A DNA stretch of 32,915 nt from an uncultured bacterium (GCA_903898755.1 CAIUGT010000087.1:1-32915); one strand, 5' to 3'; positions 17,939 through 25,239 are shown, counted from the stretch's first letter. Numbers and translations are program-made. Notes: generated by a model not told the origin, from the sequence alone.

Positions 17939-19765
17939 TCACATGCCTGGAGCAACTGGCGGAGCCAACGCTGGAGGCGCGAGTGGTGTTGGAACAGTTG
18001 AAGCTGGCTTCATGCCCAAGTCGCCTTCTAAATACTTGATCACATCAGTGCGGTTTTGATCAGCGCGATTCTTGGCGTAATCCAAGGCGTTCCAGCCGCG
18101 TGTGTCTTTGGCGGTGATATCGGCCTTGGCTTCTTTCAGCGCCTTCAACTTCTCAACGGTTCCGCTTCCGGCGGCAACCAACCACGTGGTCATGCCTTGA
18201 CGATTTTTCACTTCAAGGGGCGCGCCCGCTTTGATCAAGATGGTCAAGCTTTCAAACTTGCCGTTGCGCGCGGCACGCATGACTGCGGTGTCTCCAGTTA
18301 AATTATCCGCGACATTCAAGTCGGCTTTTTTGTCAACCAAAATTTGCACTGAACGTGGATCGCCAGTTCCGGCGGCCCACAACAATGGCGTGAGACCATT
18401 CTTGTCTTGAATGCTTACTTCCGCGCCTGAAGCGATCAACAACTCCACGGCTTCGGGTGTTCCCAAACCAGCAGCCCACAGCAGAGGTGAACCCCCCAAG
18501 CGATCCTTGCTGTTCACATCCGATTTGGCTTCCAACAACAACTTCATGGACTCAACGCACTTCGGGTCGCGGCTTTCAGCGGCCACACACAACGGAGTTT
18601 TTCCAGCGCGATCACGATTGTTCACGTCGGCCTTTGCCGCCAAAAGTACAGGAATCACTTCAACGCGATTTTCCTTGGCCGCCCAATGCAACGCGCTACG
18701 ACCGCCCGCGCTTTCAGGAGCGTTCACATCAATTTTGCCTTCAAGTTCTTTTTTCACTTTTTCAACATCGCCAGCGCGCGCCGCGGTCACCAATGCACTG
18801 GCGGCACGATCGGTTGGACTTGATCCAGGCGCGTGTGGCTCACTGGCGCTGCCACTCGAGGCTGGCCGACGAATCAACACTGAAAGCGATGGAACTTTTG
18901 GGTGATCCGTTGAGAAAGTCAACTTGATTGTTCGACCAGTTTCATCCCACGCCTTCCAATCAACATGCACAACTTGCTCGGCCTTTGCTTCTGGACTGAT
19001 ATCCGGAACAATTGGCGGCACAGCGCTTGTGATTTTAAACGGCGTTCCATCAAGACATTTAAAAGTGATCGCGCCTTCGGTTGTCTTCCCTTCAGCTGGT
19101 CCTTCAAGCATGTCTGGCGTCATGGTGATGAACGCGGGAACAGTTCCCTGCACGGTCACCATCATTGGAGTGTGGCCTTCAATTTGAAATGTCACGCGCT
19201 TGCTAATTGGAACGCCAGCCTTAGGACCAGGCTTTAATGTGATGTCCACTTCCGCGGAACCACCAACTGGAATCGGATCCTTCGGGGCGCCTGCCGTTGT
19301 GCAACCACAACTGGTCACGGCCTTGGTGACAATGACTGGCTTGTCGGAAATATTGATCAACTTTACTTTCGCGGTTTTCGCGGTGTCGACCATCATTTCG
19401 CCAAGGTCAAGAACTTCAGGTTCAATTTTAAGAACTGGTGTCGCGTCAAGCGGAGCTGTTGTTGTGGCGCCTGGCGGAGTCGCTCCAGGTGTCACGTTGC
19501 CAGGATTCAACGGCGTTGCCGGTTGCTCCTGAACAATTTCTTTTCCAGCTTGCGAAGGAGCCATAAGGTCAGAATTAGATTTGCCCTTTTGGATTTCTTG
19601 ATAGTTCAATTCTTTGCTGGCAGTGGAACCAACAGGCTTCGTCGATGGAGCCTTGGCTGGAGCCGTCGCAGGCGCATCTTGGCGCGCCAAAGATGGGCTT
19701 GCCAAAGCCGCGACAAAGGACATGGACAGGGTTAAAAAGAAACGGCTGGAAAAAGTGTGAGCCAT
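17939..19765 (-). CDS. Secreted DUF1573 protein with C-terminal ankyrin repeats
   Basis: I use the ATG at 19765 (MAHTFSSRFFLTLSMSFV), which gives a clean signal peptide (about 1-27, cleavage near ASPSLA) and has GGAG about 10 bases upstream; a longer in-frame start at 19822 lacks these. The 608-residue product has a Pro/Ala/Thr-rich linker (28-108) and a DUF1573 domain (about 110-210) with the typical TSCGCTTA at 151-158. A second beta-rich stretch (about 211-300) ends in FSTDHPKVPSLSVLIRR, and roughly eight ankyrin repeats follow (about 322-582, for example GGRSALHWAAKENRVEVIPV and GLTPLLWAAG). A Pro-rich tail closes it. DUF1573 is an Ig-like domain common in Bacteroidetes and Planctomycetes; its function is unknown. 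Ankyrin repeats bind proteins. The product is probably periplasmic or surface-located. It has its own promoter and terminator, so it is monocistronic. Confidence 0.9.
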   Translation of the reverse strand: MAHTFSSRFFLTLSMSFVAALASPSLARQDAPATAPAKAPSTKPVGSTASKELNYQEIQKGKSNSDLMAPSQAGKEIVQEQPATPLNPGNVTPGATPPGATTTAPLDATPVLKIEPEVLDLGEMMVDTAKTAKVKLINISDKPVIVTKAVTSCGCTTAGAPKDPIPVGGSAEVDITLKPGPKAGVPISKRVTFQIEGHTPMMVTVQGTVPAFITMTPDMLEGPAEGKTTEGAITFKCLDGTPFKITSAVPPIVPDISPEAKAEQVVHVDWKAWDETGRTIKLTFSTDHPKVPSLSVLIRRPASSGSASEPHAPGSSPTDRAASALVTAARAGDVEKVKKELEGKIDVNAPESAGGRSALHWAAKENRVEVIPVLLAAKADVNNRDRAGKTPLCVAAESRDPKCVESMKLLLEAKSDVNSKDRLGGSPLLWAAGLGTPEAVELLIASGAEVSIQDKNGLTPLLWAAGTGDPRSVQILVDKKADLNVADNLTGDTAVMRAARNGKFESLTILIKAGAPLEVKNRQGMTTWLVAAGSGTVEKLKALKEAKADITAKDTRGWNALDYAKNRADQNRTDVIKYLEGDLGMKPASTVPTPLAPPALAPPVAPGM

Positions 19766-19811
19766 AGTGAGAGATCTCCGGGACTGTGTCCCAATCAAAG
19801 GCGAACAGACG

Positions 19812-19840
19812 ATTCTAACCAAGTATCAGGCGATTGCGAA
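19812..19840 (-). promoter_or_regulatory. Sigma-70-type promoter of the DUF1573-ankyrin gene
   Basis: On the minus strand a -35-like TTCGCA (19835-19840) is followed by a 17-base spacer and a -10 TAGAAT (19812-19817). The predicted start near 19805 gives a leader of about 40 bases, enough for the GGAG before the ATG at 19765. Confidence 0.6.
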
Positions 19841-19885
19841 CGCATGAGCGATGAATAATGTTCACAGAGATTGACGATTGCGGGT

Positions 19886-19891
19886 TACAAT
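19886..19891 (+). promoter_or_regulatory. Putative -10 box (TACAAT) of the Memo-like gene
   Basis: TACAAT lies 9 bases before the ATG at 19901. The bases between are pyrimidine-rich (CCCACCCCT), with no Shine-Dalgarno sequence. TTCACA at 19861-19866 could be a -35 with a long 19-base spacer. The mRNA would have only about 3 leader bases. It stands back to back with the promoter at 19812-19840. Confidence 0.42.
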
Positions 19892-19900
19892 CCCACCCCT

Positions 19901-21130
19901 ATGAGCAACACGCCAAGCGATATAACGCCAGCCGCACCCCTTGCGGAACACTTACTTCGCCCACAAATTCGCAATTTTCAGCCCACTGGCTTTGAAAAAG
20001 ATGGCAAATCATTTGTTCTGCTGCGCGACCCTTCCATGTTGACCGAGCAACAGATGGCCGTGATGCCACAAGTGCTGCAGTTGGTGCTTTTATTTCAGGG
20101 CCGCGAGACGCTGGATGAGATTGCCGCCAAGACACAAGCCCCAATGCATCTATTGCAAGACTTAGTCACACGCATGGATGAGGTTGGTTTGATTTGGGGA
20201 CCACGCTTTGAGGAACTAGAGCGCGTGGCTAAAGCCAAAATCACCGCCTACGGACATTTTCCAATCAGTTGCTCCGCTTCAATGGGCAAGGACGCGCAAA
20301 CGTGCTCCGAACAAATGGACAAGTGGCTGAGTGAAATGGAAGACCCAGAAATTGATGGGACCATTCTTGGATTGGTCGCTCCACATTTGGATTATCAACG
20401 TGGTTGGCCTGGCTACGCGGCCGCGTATCGCGCGTTGAAAAAAGATCAGAAGCCAGACCGCGTGATCATTTTAGGCACCAATCATTTTGGAATTGGCGAT
20501 GGCGTGGTGGTGAGCGAATATGGTTTCATGACGCCGCTTGGTAAAGCAAGCGCTGACAAGACCATGTTGGCGTTCCTTGAAAAGACCCTTGGTTCCAAGC
20601 GTATTTACGCGGATCAAATTGACCACCTTGGCGAGCATTCCGTACAAATGCACATTCCATGGTTGCAGCATTTCTACGGCGATGTTCCCCTGCTTGCGGC
20701 GCTGATTCCAAATCCATTGGTGCCGCCAGTTGCGGATGATGACGAGCGCGCAACCACCGCCCAGTTTGTGGCCGCGATTCGCACAGCGCTCACCGAGATT
20801 GGTGGCCGCACATTGTTGATCGCGAGCAGCGACTTGAGCCATGTTGGTCCGCAGTTTGGCGACCAAGGCCAAATCACCGACGCGGCCTCAAGTGAGATTG
20901 AGCAAATGGATCGTCAACGCTTGGCCGCCTATTGCAACAAGGACACAACTGGGTTCGAGGCGATTTTTGCCAAGGACCAAAACCGAACGCGTTGGTGCAG
21001 TGTGGGCAACATGCTTGCGGCGCAAGCTATTTTGCGGCCAGAGAATGTTGATCTGATTGACTACCAACAAGTGCGCGATCCCAACGGAATCTCGCTTGTC
21101 AGTTCCGCAGCGCTTGCATTTTCAAGTTAA
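19901..21130 (+). CDS. Memo-like (AmmeMemoRadiSam system protein B family) protein with N-terminal extension
   Basis: I start at the ATG at 19901; an in-frame TTG at 19871 lies upstream of the probable -10 box. The 409-residue product has a helical N-terminal domain (about 20-110, including LVLLFQGRETLDEIAAKT and LVTRMDEVGLIWG, which looks like a PqqD/winged-helix module). The Memo fold occupies about 150-409. Likely metal-site or active-site residues are in VAPHLDY (His162), GTNHFG (His195), SVQMHIPW, SSDLSHVG and RWCSVGN (Cys). Memo proteins resemble extradiol dioxygenases; in prokaryotes they are often found with AMMECR1 and a radical SAM protein, but neither partner is in this window. The biochemical role is unsettled and I assign none. 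The gene is convergent with the UDG-like gene, and both end around the hairpin at 21204-21236. Confidence 0.9.
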   Translation: MSNTPSDITPAAPLAEHLLRPQIRNFQPTGFEKDGKSFVLLRDPSMLTEQQMAVMPQVLQLVLLFQGRETLDEIAAKTQAPMHLLQDLVTRMDEVGLIWGPRFEELERVAKAKITAYGHFPISCSASMGKDAQTCSEQMDKWLSEMEDPEIDGTILGLVAPHLDYQRGWPGYAAAYRALKKDQKPDRVIILGTNHFGIGDGVVVSEYGFMTPLGKASADKTMLAFLEKTLGSKRIYADQIDHLGEHSVQMHIPWLQHFYGDVPLLAALIPNPLVPPVADDDERATTAQFVAAIRTALTEIGGRTLLIASSDLSHVGPQFGDQGQITDAASSEIEQMDRQRLAAYCNKDTTGFEAIFAKDQNRTRWCSVGNMLAAQAILRPENVDLIDYQQVRDPNGISLVSSAALAFSS

Positions 21131-21195
21131 CTCCATGGACTACATGGGAAGTGGCTGCGTGTTCCAGTTGAGTTCGCTTGTAGATACAAAGCGCT

Positions 21196-21236
21196 AAATA
21201 AAAGAGCCCGCCGCAGTTATGCACCGCAACGGGCTC
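21196..21236 (-). terminator. Intrinsic terminator of the UDG-like gene
   Basis: A 7-bp stem GAGCCCG / CGGGCTC (21204-21210 with 21230-21236) encloses a GC-rich 19-base loop. On the minus strand it is followed by TTTTATTT. It lies about 120 bases after the UDG-like stop at 21359. On the plus strand no T-run follows, so it is weaker for the convergent Memo-like gene. Confidence 0.65.
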
Positions 21237-21358
21237 CTCGTGGGGGTTGTTTGAATCAGCGCAACAAATGCTGAAATAGAGAGCAAATAGCAGTTCTTGA
21301 ATCCCATTTCGTACGACGTTGCGAATTTGATTCAAAAATAGAAGAAATTGAATGAAAT

Positions 21359-22363
21359 TTATTTCGCGGTCAGTTTGGTCATGGCCAATTTCATGTCCGA
21401 CCACATGAATGCGCGTGTTTCCATTGTGTAATTGCGCAAAAGATAAGCGGGATGAAAGGTTGGCATGACTGGAATAGGCGCAACAAGGCAACCTTGGGGA
21501 GGCATCCAAACGCCCCACTTACCACGCAAAAGCGAAATGCCTTCATCCTTGCGCAGCAATTGTTTTGCGGCTGGTCCACCCATTGGCACAATGACTTTGG
21601 GTCGAATCACCAAAAGTTGCTCGGTGAGAAACGATGCGCATTGATCCACTTGGTCCTGCGTTGGAGTTTGATTGTGTTGTGGACGAGTCTTCAAAACATT
21701 GGTGAGGAAAACTTGCTCGCGGCTTAAACCCATGGCCTTGATCATTTCATCCAACTTCACTCCCGAGTCCCCTTGAAATGGCTTGCCAATTGCGTCTTCA
21801 TTGTCGCCGGGCGCCTCGCCAATAAAAACCAATTCAGCGTTGGCGCTTCCTTCTCCAAGAACCGTGTTGGTGTAGTTGCTCGCCGAGCAACATAGTGGGC
21901 ATGTGGCATCATGTCGCGTTCGAATTTCATTCAGCGCGTTGATTCGCTCTTGCAATATTTCAGGCAACGCTCGCGTCATGCCCCATTGCATGGCATGTGC
22001 ATTTGCTCCAGCCGTCGTTTTATTGACAGATTGAACCGTTACACGTGCGGCATTTAAATTTGAAATGCGTTCGCTTACATTTTGTTCGTTTGAAATTTCA
22101 TGAGTCCGCGTTGTGGACGGCGGCTCAACTGGTGCGGATTTGATTTGCTCTGCAGGCATGGACACGGATGATGTTGTTGGAACTGAATGCGCATCCAAAT
22201 CAAGCTGCGAAAATTTCGGGGCCATGGTCAAACCCATAGCTTGATCCGCCAGAATCAGCGAGCGCAATTTGGAATTCACGGATGGGCTCAAGACATGTTC
22301 TCCATTTGTAAACGTAACAGATCGTATTTGAAATGAGTGACCAACAAAAACCAACTCATTCAT
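21359..22363 (-). CDS. Uracil-DNA glycosylase family 4-like protein with one Fe-S cysteine replaced
   Basis: The C-terminal half (about 150-334) matches family 4 (UdgA-type) uracil-DNA glycosylases, which remove uracil from DNA in base-excision repair. It contains IGEAPGDNEDAIGKPF (181-196), NVLKTRPQHNQTPT (222-235), a PMGGPAAKQLL segment and the catalytic-loop PTFHPAYLLR (301-310). Family 4 enzymes hold a 4Fe-4S cluster through four cysteines. Here Cys155 and Cys158 (CPLC) and Cys242 are present, but the third, normally in NVVKCRPP, is Thr226 (codon ACT on the coding strand). The N-terminal 150 residues contain LRSLILADQAMGL plus a low-complexity Ser/Thr/Pro linker, a layout I recall from planctomycete homologues. 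The start is uncertain: ATG 22363 has no Shine-Dalgarno sequence, and a GTG near residue 29 is an alternative. Glycosylase activity should not be assumed. Confidence 0.88.
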   Translation of the reverse strand: MNELVFVGHSFQIRSVTFTNGEHVLSPSVNSKLRSLILADQAMGLTMAPKFSQLDLDAHSVPTTSSVSMPAEQIKSAPVEPPSTTRTHEISNEQNVSERISNLNAARVTVQSVNKTTAGANAHAMQWGMTRALPEILQERINALNEIRTRHDATCPLCCSASNYTNTVLGEGSANAELVFIGEAPGDNEDAIGKPFQGDSGVKLDEMIKAMGLSREQVFLTNVLKTRPQHNQTPTQDQVDQCASFLTEQLLVIRPKVIVPMGGPAAKQLLRKDEGISLLRGKWGVWMPPQGCLVAPIPVMPTFHPAYLLRNYTMETRAFMWSDMKLAMTKLTAK

Positions 22364-22429
22364 GGGCTGGTCGAGCCAATTGAAAGAGTGAAAACAAAAA
22401 AATGTTCAATTGAAAGCCGCCGAACCGAG

Positions 22430-23473
22430 TTAAGGAGTTGCGACATGGGGGGCGGTCGCCAACACGGCAACCCCCGCTACTGCGATAAACGCGCCAAGAA
22501 TGGCCCGCGCGGATGGCCATCGTCCTTCTGTTATTCGCGTGACTGGCAAAATCATCACGGGGACAAGCGACATGAGCGTGGTGGCAATTCCTACTTCCAG
22601 TTTTTGCAACGCATAGAGAGAGCACCAGACGCCAAGAATGGGGCCCGTGAATGTGCCAATGAGCAAGGTGACAATCGCTGTTGAACTGAACGCATTTGAG
22701 CGTGTCAAGGCCTGTGTCTTGACTTTTGTTGCGGCAAGCGATTGACCGCTGGTCAATGTGTCACTTGATGAAGTCGTATTACTCGTTGTGGAATTGATGT
22801 TTGCAACATTCGCCGCGGCATTGCGAGTCGCTCGATTCATTCGGCTCACAACAAATGCAATGACAATAATTCCCACGGCGCCCGCGCTCATGCGCACCGT
22901 TTGCGCAGACATGGCGTCAATATCTCCGCGCAGTCCATTGCTCGCCAAGACCATTCCAACGCCTTGACACAACGCGGCGGCGGCTCCAAACCACACGCCT
23001 TTGATTTGCTGCGCAGCCGTAATCACACTTGTGGCGTGCGGTCGTTCCGCCGCTACCCACAAAACGCCAATCAACGTGATGACCATTCCAACAATTGCTT
23101 GCAACATCATGGCCTGGCCAAACACAATCCATGACAAAGACGCGGCAACGGTTGGAGCAAGCGTCATGAGCAATGTTGTTGTGCGCGCGCCCACCAGAAC
23201 ATATCCCGCAAAAAGAAATTGGTCGCCAATGGCCAAGCCAAGAAGTCCGCTAATGGCCAAGTACCAAGTTCGATCCGCGCCAATGGTCGGCCAGGGTGAT
23301 CCCTTTAAAAACCAATGTAAAACAAGCAGCAACGACGCCGCCAATACGCTGCGAAGCAGATTTAATCTCGTGGCGCCCATGCGACGGCCAGAGGCGGCGA
23401 AGGCTAGGCTGGAAACCACCCACAACGCACTGGTGGCAAGTCCGGCGAATTCGCCAGATCGTTCAATCATCAT
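22430..23473 (-). CDS. EamA-family (DMT superfamily) transporter
   Basis: Integral inner-membrane protein of 347 residues made of two EamA repeats, about ten hydrophobic helices in total. The first repeat covers about 5-142 (for example LVGARTTTLLMTLAPTVAAS, the conserved end of the repeat). The second covers about 158-342 (LEVGIATTLMSLVPVMILPV). DMT transporters export or import small metabolites; the substrate cannot be told from sequence. Unusually, the loop between helices 6 and 7 carries about 50 residues of low-complexity Asn/Ser/Thr/Ala (about 211-262). Two tandem ATGs begin the frame, and I use the first. There is no Shine-Dalgarno sequence; a TAGCAT box sits exactly 6 bases before the ATG. 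The UDG-like gene follows 66 bases downstream. Confidence 0.9.
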   Translation of the reverse strand: MMIERSGEFAGLATSALWVVSSLAFAASGRRMGATRLNLLRSVLAASLLLVLHWFLKGSPWPTIGADRTWYLAISGLLGLAIGDQFLFAGYVLVGARTTTLLMTLAPTVAASLSWIVFGQAMMLQAIVGMVITLIGVLWVAAERPHATSVITAAQQIKGVWFGAAAALCQGVGMVLASNGLRGDIDAMSAQTVRMSAGAVGIIVIAFVVSRMNRATRNAAANVANINSTTSNTTSSSDTLTSGQSLAATKVKTQALTRSNAFSSTAIVTLLIGTFTGPILGVWCSLYALQKLEVGIATTLMSLVPVMILPVTRITEGRWPSARAILGAFIAVAGVAVLATAPHVATP

Positions 23474-23479
23474 GCGCCA

Positions 23480-23485
23480 ATGCTA
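23480..23485 (-). promoter_or_regulatory. Putative -10 box (TAGCAT) of the EamA transporter gene
   Basis: On the minus strand TAGCAT is followed by TGGCGC and the ATG, a 6-base gap. This is the same geometry as the two chemoreceptor genes and the aminotransferase gene, and it predicts a leaderless mRNA. No -35 is convincing. Confidence 0.45.
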
Positions 23486-23568
23486 CTGCGTTCTTGCAAC
23501 CACACTGTTGAATTTTAAAACGCAAGATGTTGCACATATGCGTTTGTTTGCAAGTTCAAAAGAGAATG

Positions 23569-23597
23569 AAAAAACCATCTCAGTGAATTCAACTGAA
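23569..23597 (-). terminator. Possible weak terminator after the gene at 23618
   Basis: On the minus strand TTCAGT-TGAATTC-ACTGAG forms a 6-bp stem with one G-U pair and a 7-base loop, followed after ATGG by TTTTTT. It lies about 20 bases past the stop. The stem is short and AT-rich. Confidence 0.33.
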
Positions 23598-23617
23598 GCT
23601 GCAACGCTTTGCGAAAA

Positions 23618-24259
23618 TTACGCAGGCTTATTCTTGCTTGACTTGCCGGTCTTTGGGGACGGCGCGTGCTCGCCACCCATTTTAAACATGGACTGCGTGC
23701 GCAGAACCATGCCCGTGTCGCTGCGCAAATGAAAACCTTGAATATGCACTTCATTGCGATAGCGCTGCATGTCAATCAATGACAAGTTCTGGCGACCCTT
23801 GGCGTCTGTCCAAATGCTGTGCAGTGAATTGGAGTCGCGAATGTGCGCCATCATTTCGCGGTGGGTTCCACTGTACAAATGCTCCGACAGAGTTTCAGTT
23901 TGAATAGTGGTCATGTATGTCAAACTATCGCTCATGACTTCGGTGTGATCGCGCTCGCCTGCGCATGGAAGATTGGCAAGAAGACCGCGATCAGGCAGAT
24001 TTGCTCCGCCTTCAACCACGACTTCGCACACACACATGTTGGCAAATTGGAAGCGACCCGCGTGCCCACCCTTGAAAATCCAGCCTTCAAATTCATAGTC
24101 TGGATGGGTGATTCGGCGGCGTCCTTCAATACCGAAAAATTCTGGATGCACCGCCTTGCGATACACAAGCATGACGTAGGACTGCAAACCAGCCGGTTTG
24201 ATATTGGACGGGTCTTGCGTTTCTCTTTTGAGCGAGTTCTTTTCCATAAGGTTGACCAT
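23618..24259 (-). CDS. Conserved hypothetical protein, possibly DUF2617-like
   Basis: A 213-residue soluble protein that I do not recognise with certainty. The segments YRKAVHPEFFGIEGRRR, CEVVVEGG, LPDRGLLANLPCAGERDHTE and SLTYMTTIQTETLSEHLYSG recall the pattern of DUF2617 proteins from memory (HPELF, then LP-RG-L, GER and QVETL), which have no assigned function. There is no signal peptide and no membrane segment. The C-terminus is a Lys/Ser/Pro-rich tail (APSPKTGKSSKNKPA). The start at 24259 has no Shine-Dalgarno sequence; GAATGT stands exactly 6 bases before the ATG, close to the TANNNT pattern of other genes here. An alternative Met follows at residue 5. It lies between rnpB and the EamA gene in the same direction. 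That it is a real gene is supported by the clean frame and its fit to the gene spacing. Confidence 0.78.
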   Translation of the reverse strand: MVNLMEKNSLKRETQDPSNIKPAGLQSYVMLVYRKAVHPEFFGIEGRRRITHPDYEFEGWIFKGGHAGRFQFANMCVCEVVVEGGANLPDRGLLANLPCAGERDHTEVMSDSLTYMTTIQTETLSEHLYSGTHREMMAHIRDSNSLHSIWTDAKGRQNLSLIDMQRYRNEVHIQGFHLRSDTGMVLRTQSMFKMGGEHAPSPKTGKSSKNKPA

Positions 24260-24377
24260 TGTCGCACATTCGATCCTTCAGTTCAAGACTTTTCTTTTAT
24301 TTTTCTCAACATTCACCAAGACAGAAAAACATTGGGACTTTCAGCAAGTATTTGATGTGCGAATTTCAATAGGAACT

Positions 24378-24412
24378 TTAAAAAGTCACGGCGAGTCCGA
24401 GGACCCGCCGTG
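24378..24412 (-). terminator. Intrinsic terminator of rnpB
   Basis: On the minus strand a GC-rich 7-bp stem CACGGCG / CGCCGTG (24387-24393 with 24406-24412), extended inside by GTC / GAC, is followed by CTTTTTAAAG. It begins right after the 3' end of the RNase P RNA. Confidence 0.8.
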
Positions 24413-24413
24413 G

Positions 24414-24803
24414 CTGAATTTGGAAATAAGCCGGATTTTGTTCCAGCTTTCGCTGGTGGCGATCATTTCTCTCTGGACCAACGTTGCCGCTGGCCTCGAA
24501 GCACGCGACCCGCCCTACCCGCGAACTACGGGAGTTGGTTTCCCAACAAGGACTGCTTGCGCTTGCACGCGGTGGGGTTTTCCATGCCTTGTTTGTCACC
24601 AAACAAGCGGTGCGCTCTTACCGCACCTTTTCACCCTTGCCACGCACTCCCGAAGGAGCCGTTCGGCGGTTTCTTCTCTGTGGCACTGTCCCTAATCATC
24701 AGCTTGATCGATGGCCGTTCGCCATCACCGTGTTCTTCCGTGTCCGGACTTTCCTCGCCTGAAGGCACAAACACTTCAAGGGCGATCACCTATCCAAAAT
24801 CAT
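24414..24803 (-). ncRNA. rnpB: RNase P RNA (bacterial class A)
   Basis: Catalytic RNA of ribonuclease P, which matures tRNA 5' ends. On the minus strand the universal blocks appear in order: GAGGAAAGTCCGGAC (near 24751-24765), ACAGTGCCACAGAGAA, GGGTGAAAAGGTGCGGTAAG, a GGAAAACCCCACCG block, GGGTAGGGCGGG, AGAGAAATGATCGCC, and near the 3' end ACAAAATCCGGCTTAT, matching ACARAAYYCGGCTTA. The ends were set from helix P1: TGATTTTGGA at the 5' side pairs with TCCAAATTCA at the 3' side with one mismatch, and the P3-like hairpin CTTGAAG / CTTCAGG follows. The length is about 390 bases; the ends are good to a few bases. No -10 box stands at the right distance upstream, where instead a long hairpin follows rplU, so the RNA may be processed from the rplU transcript. 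Confidence 0.96.
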
Positions 24804-24805
24804 GA

Positions 24806-24862
24806 GACGCTTGAAGTGCGCGGCGCGCTGATGAAAGCGTGCCACATGCACATTCAAGCGTC
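24806..24862 (-). other. Long hairpin between rplU and rnpB
   Basis: GACGCTTGAAGTGC (24806-24819) pairs with GCAC-A-TTCAAGCGTC (24848-24862) with one bulged base. Inside, GGCGCGCT (24822-24829) pairs with AGCGTGCC (24836-24843), closing a 6-base loop. About 22 base pairs form in 57 bases. The hairpin begins 12 bases past the rplU stop and ends about 3 bases before helix P1 of rnpB. There is no T-run directly after it. It could be a partial terminator or a processing site. Confidence 0.7.
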
Positions 24863-24874
24863 AATTGCGGGGTA

Positions 24875-25195
24875 TTAAGCGGAAATACCAGTCACACGAA
24901 CGCGCAGCAAACCTTGGCGATGGCCAAGAGTGCGGCGGTAGCCCTTGCGACGGGAATACTTTCCAATGACCAACTTCTCGCCAAGGAATTTCTCAATGAG
25001 CTCGGCTTCAACCTTTGCGGAGGCGAGGTATGGCACGCCAATCTTGGCGGGCTGACCATCGGTTCCACCAAGAGCAAGAACCTTGTCAAAGGTGATTGTC
25101 TTTTGGCCTTCAACAAGCGGACGAAGATCGATTTCGATTTCATCACCTTGGCGAACAAGAATTTGGGTTCCACTATCTTCAAAAATTGCGTACAT
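24875..25195 (-). CDS. rplU: 50S ribosomal protein L21
   Basis: Component of the large ribosomal subunit that contacts 23S rRNA. The 106-residue length is typical. MYAIFEDSGTQILVRQGDEI opens the protein like bL21, GQPAKIGVPYLASAKVEAEL is the middle, and KYSRRKGYRRTLGHRQG is the basic RNA-binding signature near the C-terminus. A Shine-Dalgarno AGGAG lies 7 bases before the ATG, and a good extended -10 sits upstream. In most bacteria rplU is followed by rpmA (L27). Here it is followed by the hairpin and rnpB, and rpmA is not in the window. Confidence 0.97.
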   Translation of the reverse strand: MYAIFEDSGTQILVRQGDEIEIDLRPLVEGQKTITFDKVLALGGTDGQPAKIGVPYLASAKVEAELIEKFLGEKLVIGKYSRRKGYRRTLGHRQGLLRVRVTGISA

Positions 25196-25230
25196 GAGAA
25201 TCTCCTAAGGATAAAATCGGCGAGCCAAAC

Positions 25231-25239
25231 ACTATAGCA
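25231..25239 (-). promoter_or_regulatory. Extended -10 promoter of rplU (TGCTATAGT)
   Basis: On the minus strand TGC-TATAGT forms a good extended -10. The hexamer 17 bases further upstream (CTGCAA) is only a poor -35. The predicted start near 25224 gives a leader of about 29 bases that contains the AGGAG ribosome binding site. Confidence 0.6.

Noticed and set aside
22370-22425. TTCAATTGAA palindrome followed by a T-run between the EamA and UDG-like genes
   Set aside because: The stem is very short and AT-rich; too weak to call a terminator, though it may slow transcription.
24410-24805. Plus-strand open frames of 92-165 codons in this stretch
   Set aside because: They lie antisense to the RNase P RNA, whose conserved blocks explain the sequence; the predicted peptides are rich in Cys, Pro and Arg and look like no family.
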